The position numbers and the translations under genes were made by a program. From an uncultured Lachnospiraceae bacterium (GTDB lineage Bacteria > Bacillota_A > Clostridia > Lachnospirales > Lachnospiraceae), in contig CAJUDN010000001.1 of assembly GCA_910585355.1 (NCBI GenBank), positions 92,569 through 143,519 of the forward strand: a stretch of 50,951 nucleotides of DNA, in the 5' to 3' direction. A model generated the notes under the pieces. That model was not told where the DNA came from, did no database searches, and was given only the letters and a program-made list of their open reading frames with translations. Positions within the stretch are counted from its first letter, which is position 1. Each line of letters begins with the position of its first letter. Positions 35,386-43,158 of this stretch are shown here, in pieces.

Positions 35386-36567
35386 ATGAAATATAAGTCA
35401 TTTTTGATTAAATATGCGGAAATCGGAGTCAAGGGAAAAAACCGTTATCTCTTTGAGGACGCTCTTGTAAAACAGATTCACCACCGCTTAAAAGGTCTGG
35501 AGGGTGGCTTTTTCGTGACAAAGGAGGCTGGACGGATCTATGCGGAAGCCAGCGAAGACTTTGATTACGATGAGGTGGTTGAAGCGCTTCAGCATGTGTT
35601 CGGAATTGTGGGAATCTGCCCCATGGTGCAGATAGAGGACAACGGGTATGAGGATTTAAAAGCCCGGGTGGTGAGCTATATTGGAGAGGCCTATGAGGAT
35701 AAAAACTTTACGTTTAAGGTGGTCGCCCGCCGCGCCAACAAGCAGTATCCTGTTGTGTCCGACCAGATTAACAGGGATTTGGGCGAGGTGATTTTAAATG
35801 CCTATCCAGGGACGCGGGTGGATGTCCATAATCCGGATGTGCTGCTCAAGGTGGAAGTGCGCCACAAAATCAATATTTTTTCCGAGACCATTCCAGGCCC
35901 GGGAGGAATGCCCATTGGGACAGCGGGGAAGGCTATGCTGCTTCTTTCAGGAGGCATCGACAGTCCGGTGGCCGGATATATGGTGGCAAAGCGCGGCGTT
36001 ACCCTTGAGGCCGCTTATTTCCATGCGCCGCCTTATACCAGTGAACGGGCGAAGCAGAAAGTGGTGGACCTGGCAAAAATCGTGGCCCGTTATGCAGGTC
36101 CCATTAAGCTTCATATCATCAACTTTACGGATATCCAGCTTTACATTTACGACCAGTGCCCCCATGATGAACTGACCATTATTATGCGCCGTTATATGAT
36201 GCGGATTGCGGAGGCCATTGGGAAAGAGTCCGGCTGCCTGGCCTTAATCACAGGGGAGAGCATTGGTCAGGTGGCGTCCCAGACCATGCAGTCCCTGGCT
36301 GTGACCAACGAGGTCTGTGAGCTTCCGGTGATGCGTCCCCTAATTGCTTTCGATAAGCAGGATATTGTGGATATTTCATTGAAAATTGATACTTATGAGA
36401 CATCGGTGCTTCCTTATGAGGACTGCTGCACGATTTTTGTGGCAAAGCATCCAGTTACAAAGCCGAATCTTAAACGGATTCAGAATTCTGAGACAAAACT
36501 ATCAGAGAAAATTGACGAATTGGTAAAAACCGCCGTCGAGACCCGGGAAGTGGTCCGCTGCGTGTAA
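35386..36567 (+). CDS. thiI: tRNA 4-thiouridine synthetase ThiI
   Basis: A 393-residue enzyme that adenylates U8 of tRNA and inserts sulfur. It has an N-terminal ferredoxin-like and THUMP region, then the PP-loop motif LLLSGGIDSPVAGYM (about residue 185), and the conserved Cys in YEDCCTIF (about 345). There is no C-terminal rhodanese domain, as usual in Firmicutes, so the neighbouring desulfurase must supply sulfur directly. The ATG at 35386 follows GGGAGG; upstream ATG 35320 lies in the repeat. Confidence 0.95.
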   Translation: MKYKSFLIKYAEIGVKGKNRYLFEDALVKQIHHRLKGLEGGFFVTKEAGRIYAEASEDFDYDEVVEALQHVFGIVGICPMVQIEDNGYEDLKARVVSYIGEAYEDKNFTFKVVARRANKQYPVVSDQINRDLGEVILNAYPGTRVDVHNPDVLLKVEVRHKINIFSETIPGPGGMPIGTAGKAMLLLSGGIDSPVAGYMVAKRGVTLEAAYFHAPPYTSERAKQKVVDLAKIVARYAGPIKLHIINFTDIQLYIYDQCPHDELTIIMRRYMMRIAEAIGKESGCLALITGESIGQVASQTMQSLAVTNEVCELPVMRPLIAFDKQDIVDISLKIDTYETSVLPYEDCCTIFVAKHPVTKPNLKRIQNSETKLSEKIDELVKTAVETREVVRCV

Positions 36568-36584
36568 ATAAATGAAGAATCCTG

Positions 36585-36618
36585 CCGCCGCAGTGCGATC
36601 CAAGGCGGACGTTTTTTT
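36585..36618 (+). terminator. intrinsic terminator of thiI
   Basis: CCGCC and GGCGG arms with a 14-base loop, then a run of seven T. It begins about 18 bases after the stop codon. Confidence 0.75.
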
Positions 36619-36645
36619 GATGCCGCGGGGCGTTACCTGCTGCAT

Positions 36646-36676
36646 CAAAAAACTGCCGGGAGCGACATCCCGGCAG
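36646..36676 (-). terminator. intrinsic terminator of the HPr-like gene
   Basis: On the minus strand, perfect 9-bp arms CTGCCGGGA/TCCCGGCAG with a 6-base loop, then TTTTTT. The A/T runs of this and the thiI terminator also form an 11-bp inverted repeat, TTTTTTGATGC/GCATCAAAAAA. Confidence 0.9.
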
Positions 36677-36702
36677 TCCATAGTTCCAGCTGTTTTTTAT
36701 TC

Positions 36703-36936
36703 TTATTCTACCATATAAGGAGCAAGTACCGTGAGGATTTCATCGGTGTTTCCTCCGTCATGGATATTTAAATCAATGGGTTTGGATAAATCCAGGCTGA
36801 AGATGCCCATAATAGACTTTGCATCGATGACATAACGGCCGGAAACCAGATCAAAATCGGTATCAAATTTCGTCAGATCATTGACGAAAGATTTTACTTT
36901 ATCAATAGAATTTAAGGAAATTTTAACGGTTTTCAT
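36703..36936 (-). CDS. HPr-like protein lacking the phosphorylatable histidine
   Basis: A 77-residue HPr-fold protein. The region around residues 40-58, ...YVIDAKSIMGIFSLDL..., matches the HPr segment that contains the HPr-kinase serine (Ser in AKSIMG). The active-site GxHARPA segment near residue 15 is replaced by NSIDKVKSF, so it cannot pass phosphate in the PTS. It may act as a regulator like Crh. The ATG at 36936 has GGGAGGG upstream. It has its own promoter and terminator and lies alone between thiI and mtaB, opposite to both. Confidence 0.88.
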   Translation of the reverse strand: MKTVKISLNSIDKVKSFVNDLTKFDTDFDLVSGRYVIDAKSIMGIFSLDLSKPIDLNIHDGGNTDEILTVLAPYMVE

Positions 36937-36980
36937 GTTGTTGCCCTCCCAATAAAATAATTGAAAATCCATCTGCTTTC

Positions 36981-37009
36981 ATACTAAAGGGACACAGAAA
37001 AAAAGTCAA
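36981..37009 (-). promoter_or_regulatory. promoter of the HPr-like gene
   Basis: On the minus strand, TTGACT, 17 bases and TAGTAT. Confidence 0.65.
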
Positions 37010-37059
37010 TAGTTAGTTTGCATGAAAATCTAAAATTTAACCATTACAGTCCACAGGGC

Positions 37060-37173
37060 GAGGAAATCCGGACCGAAGCCGCCGTCAAGCGTGCTTGCAA
37101 GGAGAATTCGGTCCGGATTTCCTCATCGGGCGGCTGCCCGATGCTTCTTGTACGTCGAAAGACGTACAAGAAG
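37060..37173. repeat. run of three perfect hairpins upstream of mtaB
   Basis: Three adjacent perfect inverted repeats: 17-bp arms (37060-37076 with 37108-37124, containing an inner CAAGC/GCTTG), 8-bp arms CATCGGGC/GCCCGATG (37124-37143), and 13-bp arms with a GAAA loop (37144-37173). They lie in the 365-base gap between the HPr-like gene and mtaB. Frames crossing the gap contain duplicated peptides caused by the repeat and are not genes. Confidence 0.85.
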
Positions 37174-37261
37174 ATAAGCCCGTACCCGGAAACTACGTCA
37201 AACAACAGGGGGAGTCCGTACGAAGCCGCCGTCAAGCGTGCTTGTAAGGAGAATTCGGCCC
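37074..37261. repeat. 41-bp direct repeat pair before mtaB
   Basis: CGAAGCCGCCGTCAAGCGTG and the following 21 bases occur at 37074-37114 and again at 37221-37261, with two mismatches. The second copy ends about 40 bases before the mtaB start. Both copies contain the CAAGCGTGCTTG palindrome and CGAA/TTCG outer pairing. Confidence 0.85.
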
Positions 37262-37301
37262 AATTTTCACCCGGTTTTCTATATCGAACAGGAGAATAAA
37301 A

Positions 37302-38639
37302 ATGAAGCGAGCAGCACTCCACAATCTTGGATGTAAGGTAAACTCCTATGAAACAGAGGCCATGCAGCAGCTTTTGGAGGCTGCAGGCTATAAAATTGTA
37401 GACTTTGAGGAACAGGCGGATGTGTATATCATCAATACCTGCTCTGTCACCAATGTGGCCGATAAAAAATCCCGTCAGATGCTTCACCGGGCAAAATCCA
37501 GGAATCCCGATGCCATTGTGGTGGCTGCGGGCTGTTATGTGCAGGCGGCCGGAGAAAAATTAAAGGAAGACGCATCCGTTGACCTGGTTATTGGCAATAA
37601 TAAAAAGGCAGATCTGGTCCCTCTTTTGGAGGCCTGCATGGCAGGAAAGGAGGCTGAGGGCTCCATCATTGATATCTCTGCCGCCGGCGAATATGAACCC
37701 CTCCATATAGAAAAGCAGAAGGAGCATACAAGGGCCTTTATCAAAGTGCAGGACGGGTGCAGCCAGTTCTGCAGCTATTGCATTATTCCTTATACCAGAG
37801 GACGGGTCAGAAGCCGCCGTCCGGAGGACGTGGAGGCGGAGGTGCGGACATTGGCCCAAAAGGGTTACCGCGAAGTAGTATTAACGGGAATACACTTAAG
37901 TTCCTATGGCGTGGATTTTAAAGAGGAATCCATTGATTTTTTAAGCCTGATCAAACGGTTAAATGAAGTGGAAGGAATCGAAAGAATCCGCTTTGGTTCT
38001 TTAGAGCCCCGGGTCATCACGGAGGAATTTGTAAAAGAGCTTTCGGGAATGAACAAAATCTGTCCCCATTTTCATCTGTCATTGCAGAGCGGATGCGATG
38101 AAACCTTAAGGCGTATGAACCGACATTATACCTGCGAGGAATATTATGAGCGCTGCTGTATTTTAAGAAAATACTTCAAAAATCCGGCCATCACCACCGA
38201 TGTGATTGTGGGCTTTCCCGCAGAGACAGAGGAAGAATTTACCATTACGGAGGAGTTTTTAAAAAAGGTAAACTTCTATGAAATGCATGTGTTTAAATAT
38301 TCCAGACGGGCGGGAACCAGGGCGGATCGGATGCCGGATCAGGTGCCGGAGAAGGAAAAAGCAAAGAGAAGCGCCAGACTTCTCATGCTGGAAAAAGAAA
38401 TGTCGAAGCAGTATCGGGCCTCCTTTTTGGAAACGGAGACCGAGATCCTTTTGGAGGAGGCCGTCACCATAAAAGGGAAGCCCTACATGGTGGGCCACAC
38501 AAAGGAGTACGTGAAAGCAGCCGTTCCCTGTGATAAAAACAGAGTAAATTCAGGGAAAAATACTATGGTAACAGGTATTTTAAAAGAATTCCTGACAGAT
38601 GATATCATTTATCTTGCAGAAAACGTGAAATTGGGGTAG
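37302..38639 (+). CDS. mtaB: tRNA t6A37 methylthiotransferase MtaB
   Basis: A 445-residue radical SAM methylthiotransferase converting t6A37 to ms2t6A in tRNA. The N-terminal UPF0004 domain begins with NLGCKVNSYETEAM (Lys-Val-Asn form typical of MtaB), with Cys in CSVTN and AAGCYVQ. The radical SAM motif is CSQFCSYC (about residue 155), and a TRAM domain is at the C-terminus. AGGAG precedes the ATG. It is followed by ireB after 36 bases. Confidence 0.96.
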   Translation: MKRAALHNLGCKVNSYETEAMQQLLEAAGYKIVDFEEQADVYIINTCSVTNVADKKSRQMLHRAKSRNPDAIVVAAGCYVQAAGEKLKEDASVDLVIGNNKKADLVPLLEACMAGKEAEGSIIDISAAGEYEPLHIEKQKEHTRAFIKVQDGCSQFCSYCIIPYTRGRVRSRRPEDVEAEVRTLAQKGYREVVLTGIHLSSYGVDFKEESIDFLSLIKRLNEVEGIERIRFGSLEPRVITEEFVKELSGMNKICPHFHLSLQSGCDETLRRMNRHYTCEEYYERCCILRKYFKNPAITTDVIVGFPAETEEEFTITEEFLKKVNFYEMHVFKYSRRAGTRADRMPDQVPEKEKAKRSARLLMLEKEMSKQYRASFLETETEILLEEAVTIKGKPYMVGHTKEYVKAAVPCDKNRVNSGKNTMVTGILKEFLTDDIIYLAENVKLG

Positions 38640-38675
38640 AATAAAAAATAGCAACTAAAGGACGTGAGGACATTT

Positions 38676-38939
38676 ATGGGCGATATCAGTAATACACAAT
38701 ATTTTAAAGCAGTACAGGAAGAAAAAAAACTGGAGGTCAGCCAGGTCCTGCGGGAAGTTTACGAGGCTCTGACTGAAAAGGGCTATAATCCCATCAATCA
38801 GATTGTGGGGTATATTATGTCAGGAGACCCGACTTATATCACCAGCCACAAGAGCGCCAGAAGTCTGATCATGAAGGTAGAGCGTGATGAGATTTTGGAA
38901 GAACTGATGGAGAATTATATCGAAACCAGACTGAAATAG
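38676..38939 (+). CDS. ireB: IreB family regulatory phosphoprotein
   Basis: An 87-residue cytosolic protein of the UPF0297/IreB family. In Enterococcus IreB is phosphorylated by the Ser/Thr kinase IreK and affects cephalosporin resistance. FKAVQEEKKLEVSQVLREVY and the C-terminal GYIMSGDPTYITSHKSAR are characteristic. The ATG at 38676 has GTGAGG 6 bases upstream; an upstream GTG is part of that site. It precedes ruvX and a DUF1292 gene, the standard order. Confidence 0.94.
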   Translation: MGDISNTQYFKAVQEEKKLEVSQVLREVYEALTEKGYNPINQIVGYIMSGDPTYITSHKSARSLIMKVERDEILEELMENYIETRLK

Positions 38940-38940
38940 G

Positions 38941-38968
38941 GTAACGGTTCAGGGAGTATCTGAACTGC
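38941..38968. repeat. short palindrome of the dispersed repeat family
   Basis: GTAACGGTTCAG, GGAGTAT, CTGAACTGC, with a perfect 6-bp stem. It begins directly after the ireB stop and has the same ends as the larger copies. Confidence 0.55.
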
Positions 38969-39054
38969 TGCGAAACGGGGTCGTGCGGAAAAAGAGCAGA
39001 GGGTAAAGGAGAGACAGTTGGGCCAGGAAGCCAGCTGGTTTTGGTGTGGAAAAA

Positions 39055-39510
39055 ATGAGAATACTTGGACTTGATTTCGGCTCCCGTACCGTTGGGGTGG
39101 CTGTGAGCGATGGACTTCTCCTCACTGCCCAGGGAGTAGAAACCATTGAACGGAAGGAAGAAAACAAGCTTCGAAAAACATGCGCGAGAATTGAAGAGCT
39201 GATTCAGGAATACGAAGTGGGGACCATTGTGCTTGGTCTTCCGAAAAACATGAACAATACCGAGGGAGAGCGTGTGGAAAAAACGAAGGAGTTTGGCGAA
39301 ATGCTGAAACGCCGCACTGGCCTTCCGGTGGTATATTGGGATGAACGCCTCACTACGGTTGCAGCAGAGCAGGTTTTGATGGAATCGGGGGTCCGCAGGG
39401 AGGACAGGAAGGCAGTGGTTGACAAGGTGGCTGCCTGTCTGATTCTTCAGGGCTATCTGGACCGCCTTCTGGCAGGGCATACGGAAAAACAGGAGAACCA
39501 TTATGAATGA
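39055..39510 (+). CDS. ruvX: Holliday junction resolvase-like protein RuvX (YqgF)
   Basis: A 151-residue RNase H-fold nuclease. YqgF proteins take part in 16S rRNA 5'-end processing and may resolve junctions. LGLDFGSRTVGVAVSD holds the first catalytic Asp, followed by VLGLPKNMN, WDERLTT and the C-terminal DKVAACLILQGYL. The start is ATG 39055 with GGTG upstream; a GTG nine bases earlier is possible. The end overlaps the DUF1292 gene by 8 bases. Confidence 0.93.
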   Translation: MRILGLDFGSRTVGVAVSDGLLLTAQGVETIERKEENKLRKTCARIEELIQEYEVGTIVLGLPKNMNNTEGERVEKTKEFGEMLKRRTGLPVVYWDERLTTVAAEQVLMESGVRREDRKAVVDKVAACLILQGYLDRLLAGHTEKQENHYE

Positions 39511-39772
39511 AAAGAAAATTACACTGGTGGATGATGAGCAGACCATCGAGTTTTATGTGGTAGAGGAAACCAGGTTAAGCGGAATTAACTATCTTCTGGT
39601 TACAGACGCAGAAGACGATGAGGAAGAAGGCAGCTGCTATATTTTAAAGGACATGTCCAGGGCGGAGGACGCGGATGCCCTGTATGAATTTGTGGAAGAT
39701 GAGGAAGAGCTGGAGGACCTCATGAAGATTTTCGGGGAACTGCTGGATGATGTGAATATTGAGAAAGGGTAG
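39503..39772 (+). CDS. DUF1292 (YrzB-like) acidic protein
   Basis: An 89-residue, strongly acidic protein of the DUF1292 family. It has a beta-rich core (ITLVDDEQTIEFYVVEE) and several Asp/Glu runs. The function is unknown. It overlaps ruvX and follows the ireB-ruvX order, equal to B. subtilis yrzL-yrrK-yrzB. Confidence 0.9.
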   Translation: MNEKKITLVDDEQTIEFYVVEETRLSGINYLLVTDAEDDEEEGSCYILKDMSRAEDADALYEFVEDEEELEDLMKIFGELLDDVNIEKG

Positions 39773-39808
39773 AACAAGGCTTTACTAGAAAAGGCCGGGG
39801 GAGTTTAC

Positions 39809-40258
39809 ATGAAGGAAGAAACCGTAAAGGAGATGTTAAGAAGCCGGGGGCTTAAGGTTACCAGCCAGAGGCTTCTGGTTCTTGATATCATAGCCGCCCA
39901 CCCCGATGAACATCTGACAGCGGAAGAAATTTACGAGCTGGCAAAAATGAAAAGTCCCGATATCGGACTTGCAACCATATACAGAACCCTTCAGGTTCTT
40001 TTAGATCTGCATATTATCAGTAAGGTCACTTTTGACGATGGATTCGCCCGTTATGAGCTGAACGGAGAAGAGAGCGATTCGGGGCATCGTCATCACCACG
40101 CTATCTGTACCGGATGCGGACAGGTCTGTTCTCTGGAAACGGACCTTCTGGATATTCTGGAACAGCAGGTACTGGAAAGTATTGGATTTCAGGTTACAGA
40201 CCATGAGGTAAAGCTTTATGGCCTTTGCAGGAAATGCAGAATGGATGTACAAAAGTAA
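39809..40258 (+). CDS. Fur family transcriptional regulator
   Basis: A 149-residue metal-dependent regulator. The winged helix (about 1-85) includes GLATIYRTLQVL. The C-terminal domain has the metal ligands GHRHHHAIC and two CxxC pairs (CTGC and CRKC) for structural zinc. It could be a Fur, PerR or Zur type; the sequence alone does not settle this. It lies between DUF1292 and RNase J, 36 bases after the former. Confidence 0.93.
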   Translation: MKEETVKEMLRSRGLKVTSQRLLVLDIIAAHPDEHLTAEEIYELAKMKSPDIGLATIYRTLQVLLDLHIISKVTFDDGFARYELNGEESDSGHRHHHAICTGCGQVCSLETDLLDILEQQVLESIGFQVTDHEVKLYGLCRKCRMDVQK

Positions 40259-40304
40259 AAAATATGCAGGGCTGAATTGCTACAATTTAACGGAGGTTTG
40301 AAAT

Positions 40305-41981
40305 TTGAAGAACACGAAAAAAGAGAATAAGGACTGCAAGGTTAAGATTATCCCGTTGGGAGGCTTAGAGCAGATCGGAATGAATATGACTGCCATCGAA
40401 TATGAGGACAGTATTATTGTCATGGACTGCGGACTGGCCTTTCCCAGCGATGATATGCTGGGCATTGACCTTGTAATTCCGGACGTGACATATCTTGCCG
40501 GTCATATGGATAAAGTGAAGGGGTTTGTGATTACTCATGGACATGAGGACCATATCGGGGCCCTTCCCTATGTCCTTAAAACGATCAACGCCCCGGTCTA
40601 CGGCACAAAACTGACCATGGGTCTCATTGACCATAAATTAAAGGAAAACAACATGTTAAAGACGGTGAAGCGGAAGGTGGTAAAGCATGGTCAGTCCATC
40701 AATCTGGGATGCTTCCGCGTGGAATTCATTAAAATGAACCACAGTATTGAGGATGCGGCGGCTCTGGCGGTCTTTACTCCGGCCGGAATTATTTTAAATA
40801 CAGGAGACTTTAAGATTGATTATACCCCGGTATTCGGCGACGTGACGGACCTGCAGCGGCTGGCGGAGCTTGGAAAGAAGGGGGTTCTGGCCCTTTTGTG
40901 TGATTCCACAAACGCCACAAGGAAGGGCTTTACCATGTCAGAGCGGACTGTGGGAAAGACGTTTGACGCCATTTTTGCGGAACATCCCCAGAACCGTATT
41001 ATTGTGGCGACCTTTGCTTCTAATGTGGACCGGGTACAGCAGGTCATTAATTCCGCCTGTAAATATGGCCGTAAGGTGGTTATCGAAGGCCGCAGCATGG
41101 TCAATGTCATAGGAACCGCTCAGGAGCTGGGATACATCAGTATCCCCGAAGGTACTTTAATTGACATTGAACAGTTAAAGAATTATAAAGACGAAGATAC
41201 TGTATTGATTACCACGGGAAGTCAGGGCGAGTCCATGGCGGCGCTTTCCAGGATGGCTTCCTCTCTCCACAGAAAGGTATCCATCACGCCGCGAGATGTG
41301 GTGATTTTAAGCTCCACGCCCATTCCCGGTAATGAAAAAGCGGTTTCCAGGGTTATCAATGAGCTGTCCATGAAAGGTGCAAAGGTGATTTCCCAGGATA
41401 CTCACGTATCCGGGCATGCCTGTCAGGAGGAAATCAAGCTGATTTATTCCCTGATACACCCGAAGTTTGCCATTCCGATCCACGGTGAATTCCGTCACCG
41501 CATGGCGCAGAAGGAGCTGGCGGAATCTCTGGGAGTTCCCAAAGAGAATATCATGATGCTCCATTCCGGCGACGTGTTAGAAATCGGAGAAGAAGGGGCT
41601 GAAGTGGTTGAACATGTACAGTCCGGCGGTGTCCTCGTGGATGGCCTTGGTGTGGGCGACGTAGGAAACATTGTGCTGCGGGACAGGCAGAATCTGGCTC
41701 AGAACGGAATCATTATTGTAGTTTTGACTTTGGAAAAGTATTCCAACCAGCTTCTTTCCGGACCGGACATTGTATCCAGAGGCTTCGTTTACGTGCGGGA
41801 GTCAGAGGATTTGATGGAAGAAGCCCAGTCCATTGTGGACCAGGCTGTCGCCGACTGTCTGGAACGCCATGTTACCGACTGGGGAAAGATAAAAAATATT
41901 ATCCGCGACAGCTTAAGCGACTTTTTGTGGAAGCGGATTAAGAGGAACCCGATGATTCTTCCGATAATTATGGAAGTATAA
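40305..41981 (+). CDS. rnj: ribonuclease J
   Basis: A 558-residue metallo-beta-lactamase/beta-CASP ribonuclease with 5'-3' exonuclease and endonuclease activity for mRNA decay and rRNA processing. The metal motif is THGHEDHIGALPYV (about residue 74), the beta-CASP part has TGSQGESMAAL, and IPIHGEFRH carries a late His. The start is TTG 40305, 8 bases after GGAGG. There is one visible J gene here, so whether it is the J1 or J2 type is open. Confidence 0.96.
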   Translation: MKNTKKENKDCKVKIIPLGGLEQIGMNMTAIEYEDSIIVMDCGLAFPSDDMLGIDLVIPDVTYLAGHMDKVKGFVITHGHEDHIGALPYVLKTINAPVYGTKLTMGLIDHKLKENNMLKTVKRKVVKHGQSINLGCFRVEFIKMNHSIEDAAALAVFTPAGIILNTGDFKIDYTPVFGDVTDLQRLAELGKKGVLALLCDSTNATRKGFTMSERTVGKTFDAIFAEHPQNRIIVATFASNVDRVQQVINSACKYGRKVVIEGRSMVNVIGTAQELGYISIPEGTLIDIEQLKNYKDEDTVLITTGSQGESMAALSRMASSLHRKVSITPRDVVILSSTPIPGNEKAVSRVINELSMKGAKVISQDTHVSGHACQEEIKLIYSLIHPKFAIPIHGEFRHRMAQKELAESLGVPKENIMMLHSGDVLEIGEEGAEVVEHVQSGGVLVDGLGVGDVGNIVLRDRQNLAQNGIIIVVLTLEKYSNQLLSGPDIVSRGFVYVRESEDLMEEAQSIVDQAVADCLERHVTDWGKIKNIIRDSLSDFLWKRIKRNPMILPIIMEV

Positions 41982-41982
41982 G

Positions 41983-42055
41983 TTACTGTTCCGCCCGTCA
42001 GGATTGTGCATTCGCAGCAAAGTCTGTAAGAATATGCGGGCGCAGGAAAGGACCA
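41983..42055. repeat. related intergenic repeat I (RNase J to mltG-like gap)
   Basis: TTACTGTTC, GCATTCGCAGCAAAGTCTGTA and a GGCGCAGGAAAGGA tail resemble the gap at 44387-44460 (CAGTTC, GCATCTGCTGCAAAGTCCGTA, GAGGCGGGAAAGGA). The match is partial. Confidence 0.45.
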
Positions 42056-42115
42056 TCACATGTGTATGCATGCCGGGAGCCGTGAACGGGATTCCCGGAC
42101 GAATCGAGGGACCAT

Positions 42116-42499
42116 ATGAGCAAGATAACAAAGGAAATTAACAGAATCAGTATTGCAGTCATAAGCATTTCCGGGCGTTTGGCGTTCTATGCTCTGGTGG
42201 CGGTGCTTTTGTATACCGGAGCCAGAAGAGGATATGAGTTCGGCCATGGTATTTTCTACTCTCCCGGCATGGAGGCGGAGCCGGGAACCGATAAAACGGT
42301 GACCCTTTTGGGAACCGAATCCATTTCCGATGTGGGAAGGCTCCTGGAAAACGCGGGATTGATTCGCGATGACCTGGCGTTTTCCATTCAGGCCTGGTGC
42401 TATGGATATGAGGTACAGGAAGGAACCTTCACCCTTAATACTTCTTTAAGTTCCAAGGAGATCATCGGCCTCCTTGGAGAGAAGGCAGACGGGGAATAG
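42116..42499 (+). CDS. short MltG-like membrane protein without catalytic domain
   Basis: A 127-residue protein. It has one membrane helix (about 22-40) followed by a LysM-like domain with VTLLGTESISDVGRLLENAGLIRD, as in the start of MltG (YceG), and ends about where the transglycosylase domain would begin. MltG is normally over 330 residues. The context (before trmR and trhP, like Bacillus yrrL-yrrM) supports MltG ancestry. The shortness is not due to a visible frameshift: the next gene starts 6 bases later. It probably binds peptidoglycan without cleaving it. Confidence 0.8.
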   Translation: MSKITKEINRISIAVISISGRLAFYALVAVLLYTGARRGYEFGHGIFYSPGMEAEPGTDKTVTLLGTESISDVGRLLENAGLIRDDLAFSIQAWCYGYEVQEGTFTLNTSLSSKEIIGLLGEKADGE

Positions 42500-42504
42500 G
42501 AGCC

Positions 42505-43158
42505 ATGATTACGGATGAGAGAATTACCGCTTATATAAACTCTCTGGACTCCGGGGACGGAGAGCTTTGCGATGAAATTGCCAGGGAGGCAGAAAAGTCC
42601 CATGTGCCTGTGATCCGCAGGGAGACGGCCGCCCTTTTAAAAACCATGGTGGCTTTAAAGAAACCGGAGCGTATTCTGGAGGTGGGAACGGCTGTGGGTT
42701 ACTCGGCCCTTTTAATAGCCCGGGTCATGCCGGGAAATGCTCATATTACCACCATAGAAAAATTTGAGAAGAGAATTCCCGCCGCCAGAAGGAATTTTAA
42801 GCGCGCGGGGATGGAAGAAGCCGTTACGCTGCTGGAGGGAGACGCCGGAGGAATTCTTGCGGGCCTTTCCGGCTCCTTTGATTTTATTTTTATGGATGCA
42901 GCCAAGGGTCAGTATATCCACTGGCTGCCAGATGTCATACGGCTTCTGGCTCCCGGCGGACTCCTGATGTCAGACAATGTGCTTCAGGACGGCACCATTG
43001 TGGAGTCCCGGTATGCGGTGGAGCGGCGGGACAGGACTATCCATGTGCGGATGCGGGAATATCTGTACCTTCTGACTCACATGGAAAATCTGGAGACCTC
43101 CATTCTCCCTGTTGGAGACGGGGTGGCTTTAAGCGTTTTAAAAGAGGGGAACCTATGA
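42505..43158 (+). CDS. trmR: O-methyltransferase, probable tRNA 5-hydroxyuridine methyltransferase TrmR
   Basis: A 217-residue class I methyltransferase. LEVGTAVGYSALLIA binds SAM, and FIFMDAAKGQY and LMSDNVLQDG are typical of the catechol-OMT-like family including YrrM/TrmR, which methylates 5-hydroxyuridine at tRNA position 34 to mo5U. The next gene is the matching hydroxylase trhP, overlapping by 4 bases, so the two likely act in sequence. The ATG at 42505 follows GGAG. Confidence 0.88.
   Translation: MITDERITAYINSLDSGDGELCDEIAREAEKSHVPVIRRETAALLKTMVALKKPERILEVGTAVGYSALLIARVMPGNAHITTIEKFEKRIPAARRNFKRAGMEEAVTLLEGDAGGILAGLSGSFDFIFMDAAKGQYIHWLPDVIRLLAPGGLLMSDNVLQDGTIVESRYAVERRDRTIHVRMREYLYLLTHMENLETSILPVGDGVALSVLKEGNL

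Noticed and set aside
37060..37261. CRISPR array
   Set aside because: Only two copies of one repeat, no regular spacers and no cas genes.
37018..37487. Open frames on both strands over the gap before mtaB with a duplicated AAVKRACKENS peptide
   Set aside because: The peptide repeat is produced by the 41-bp DNA repeat. There is no ribosome site, and the frame crosses perfect hairpins.
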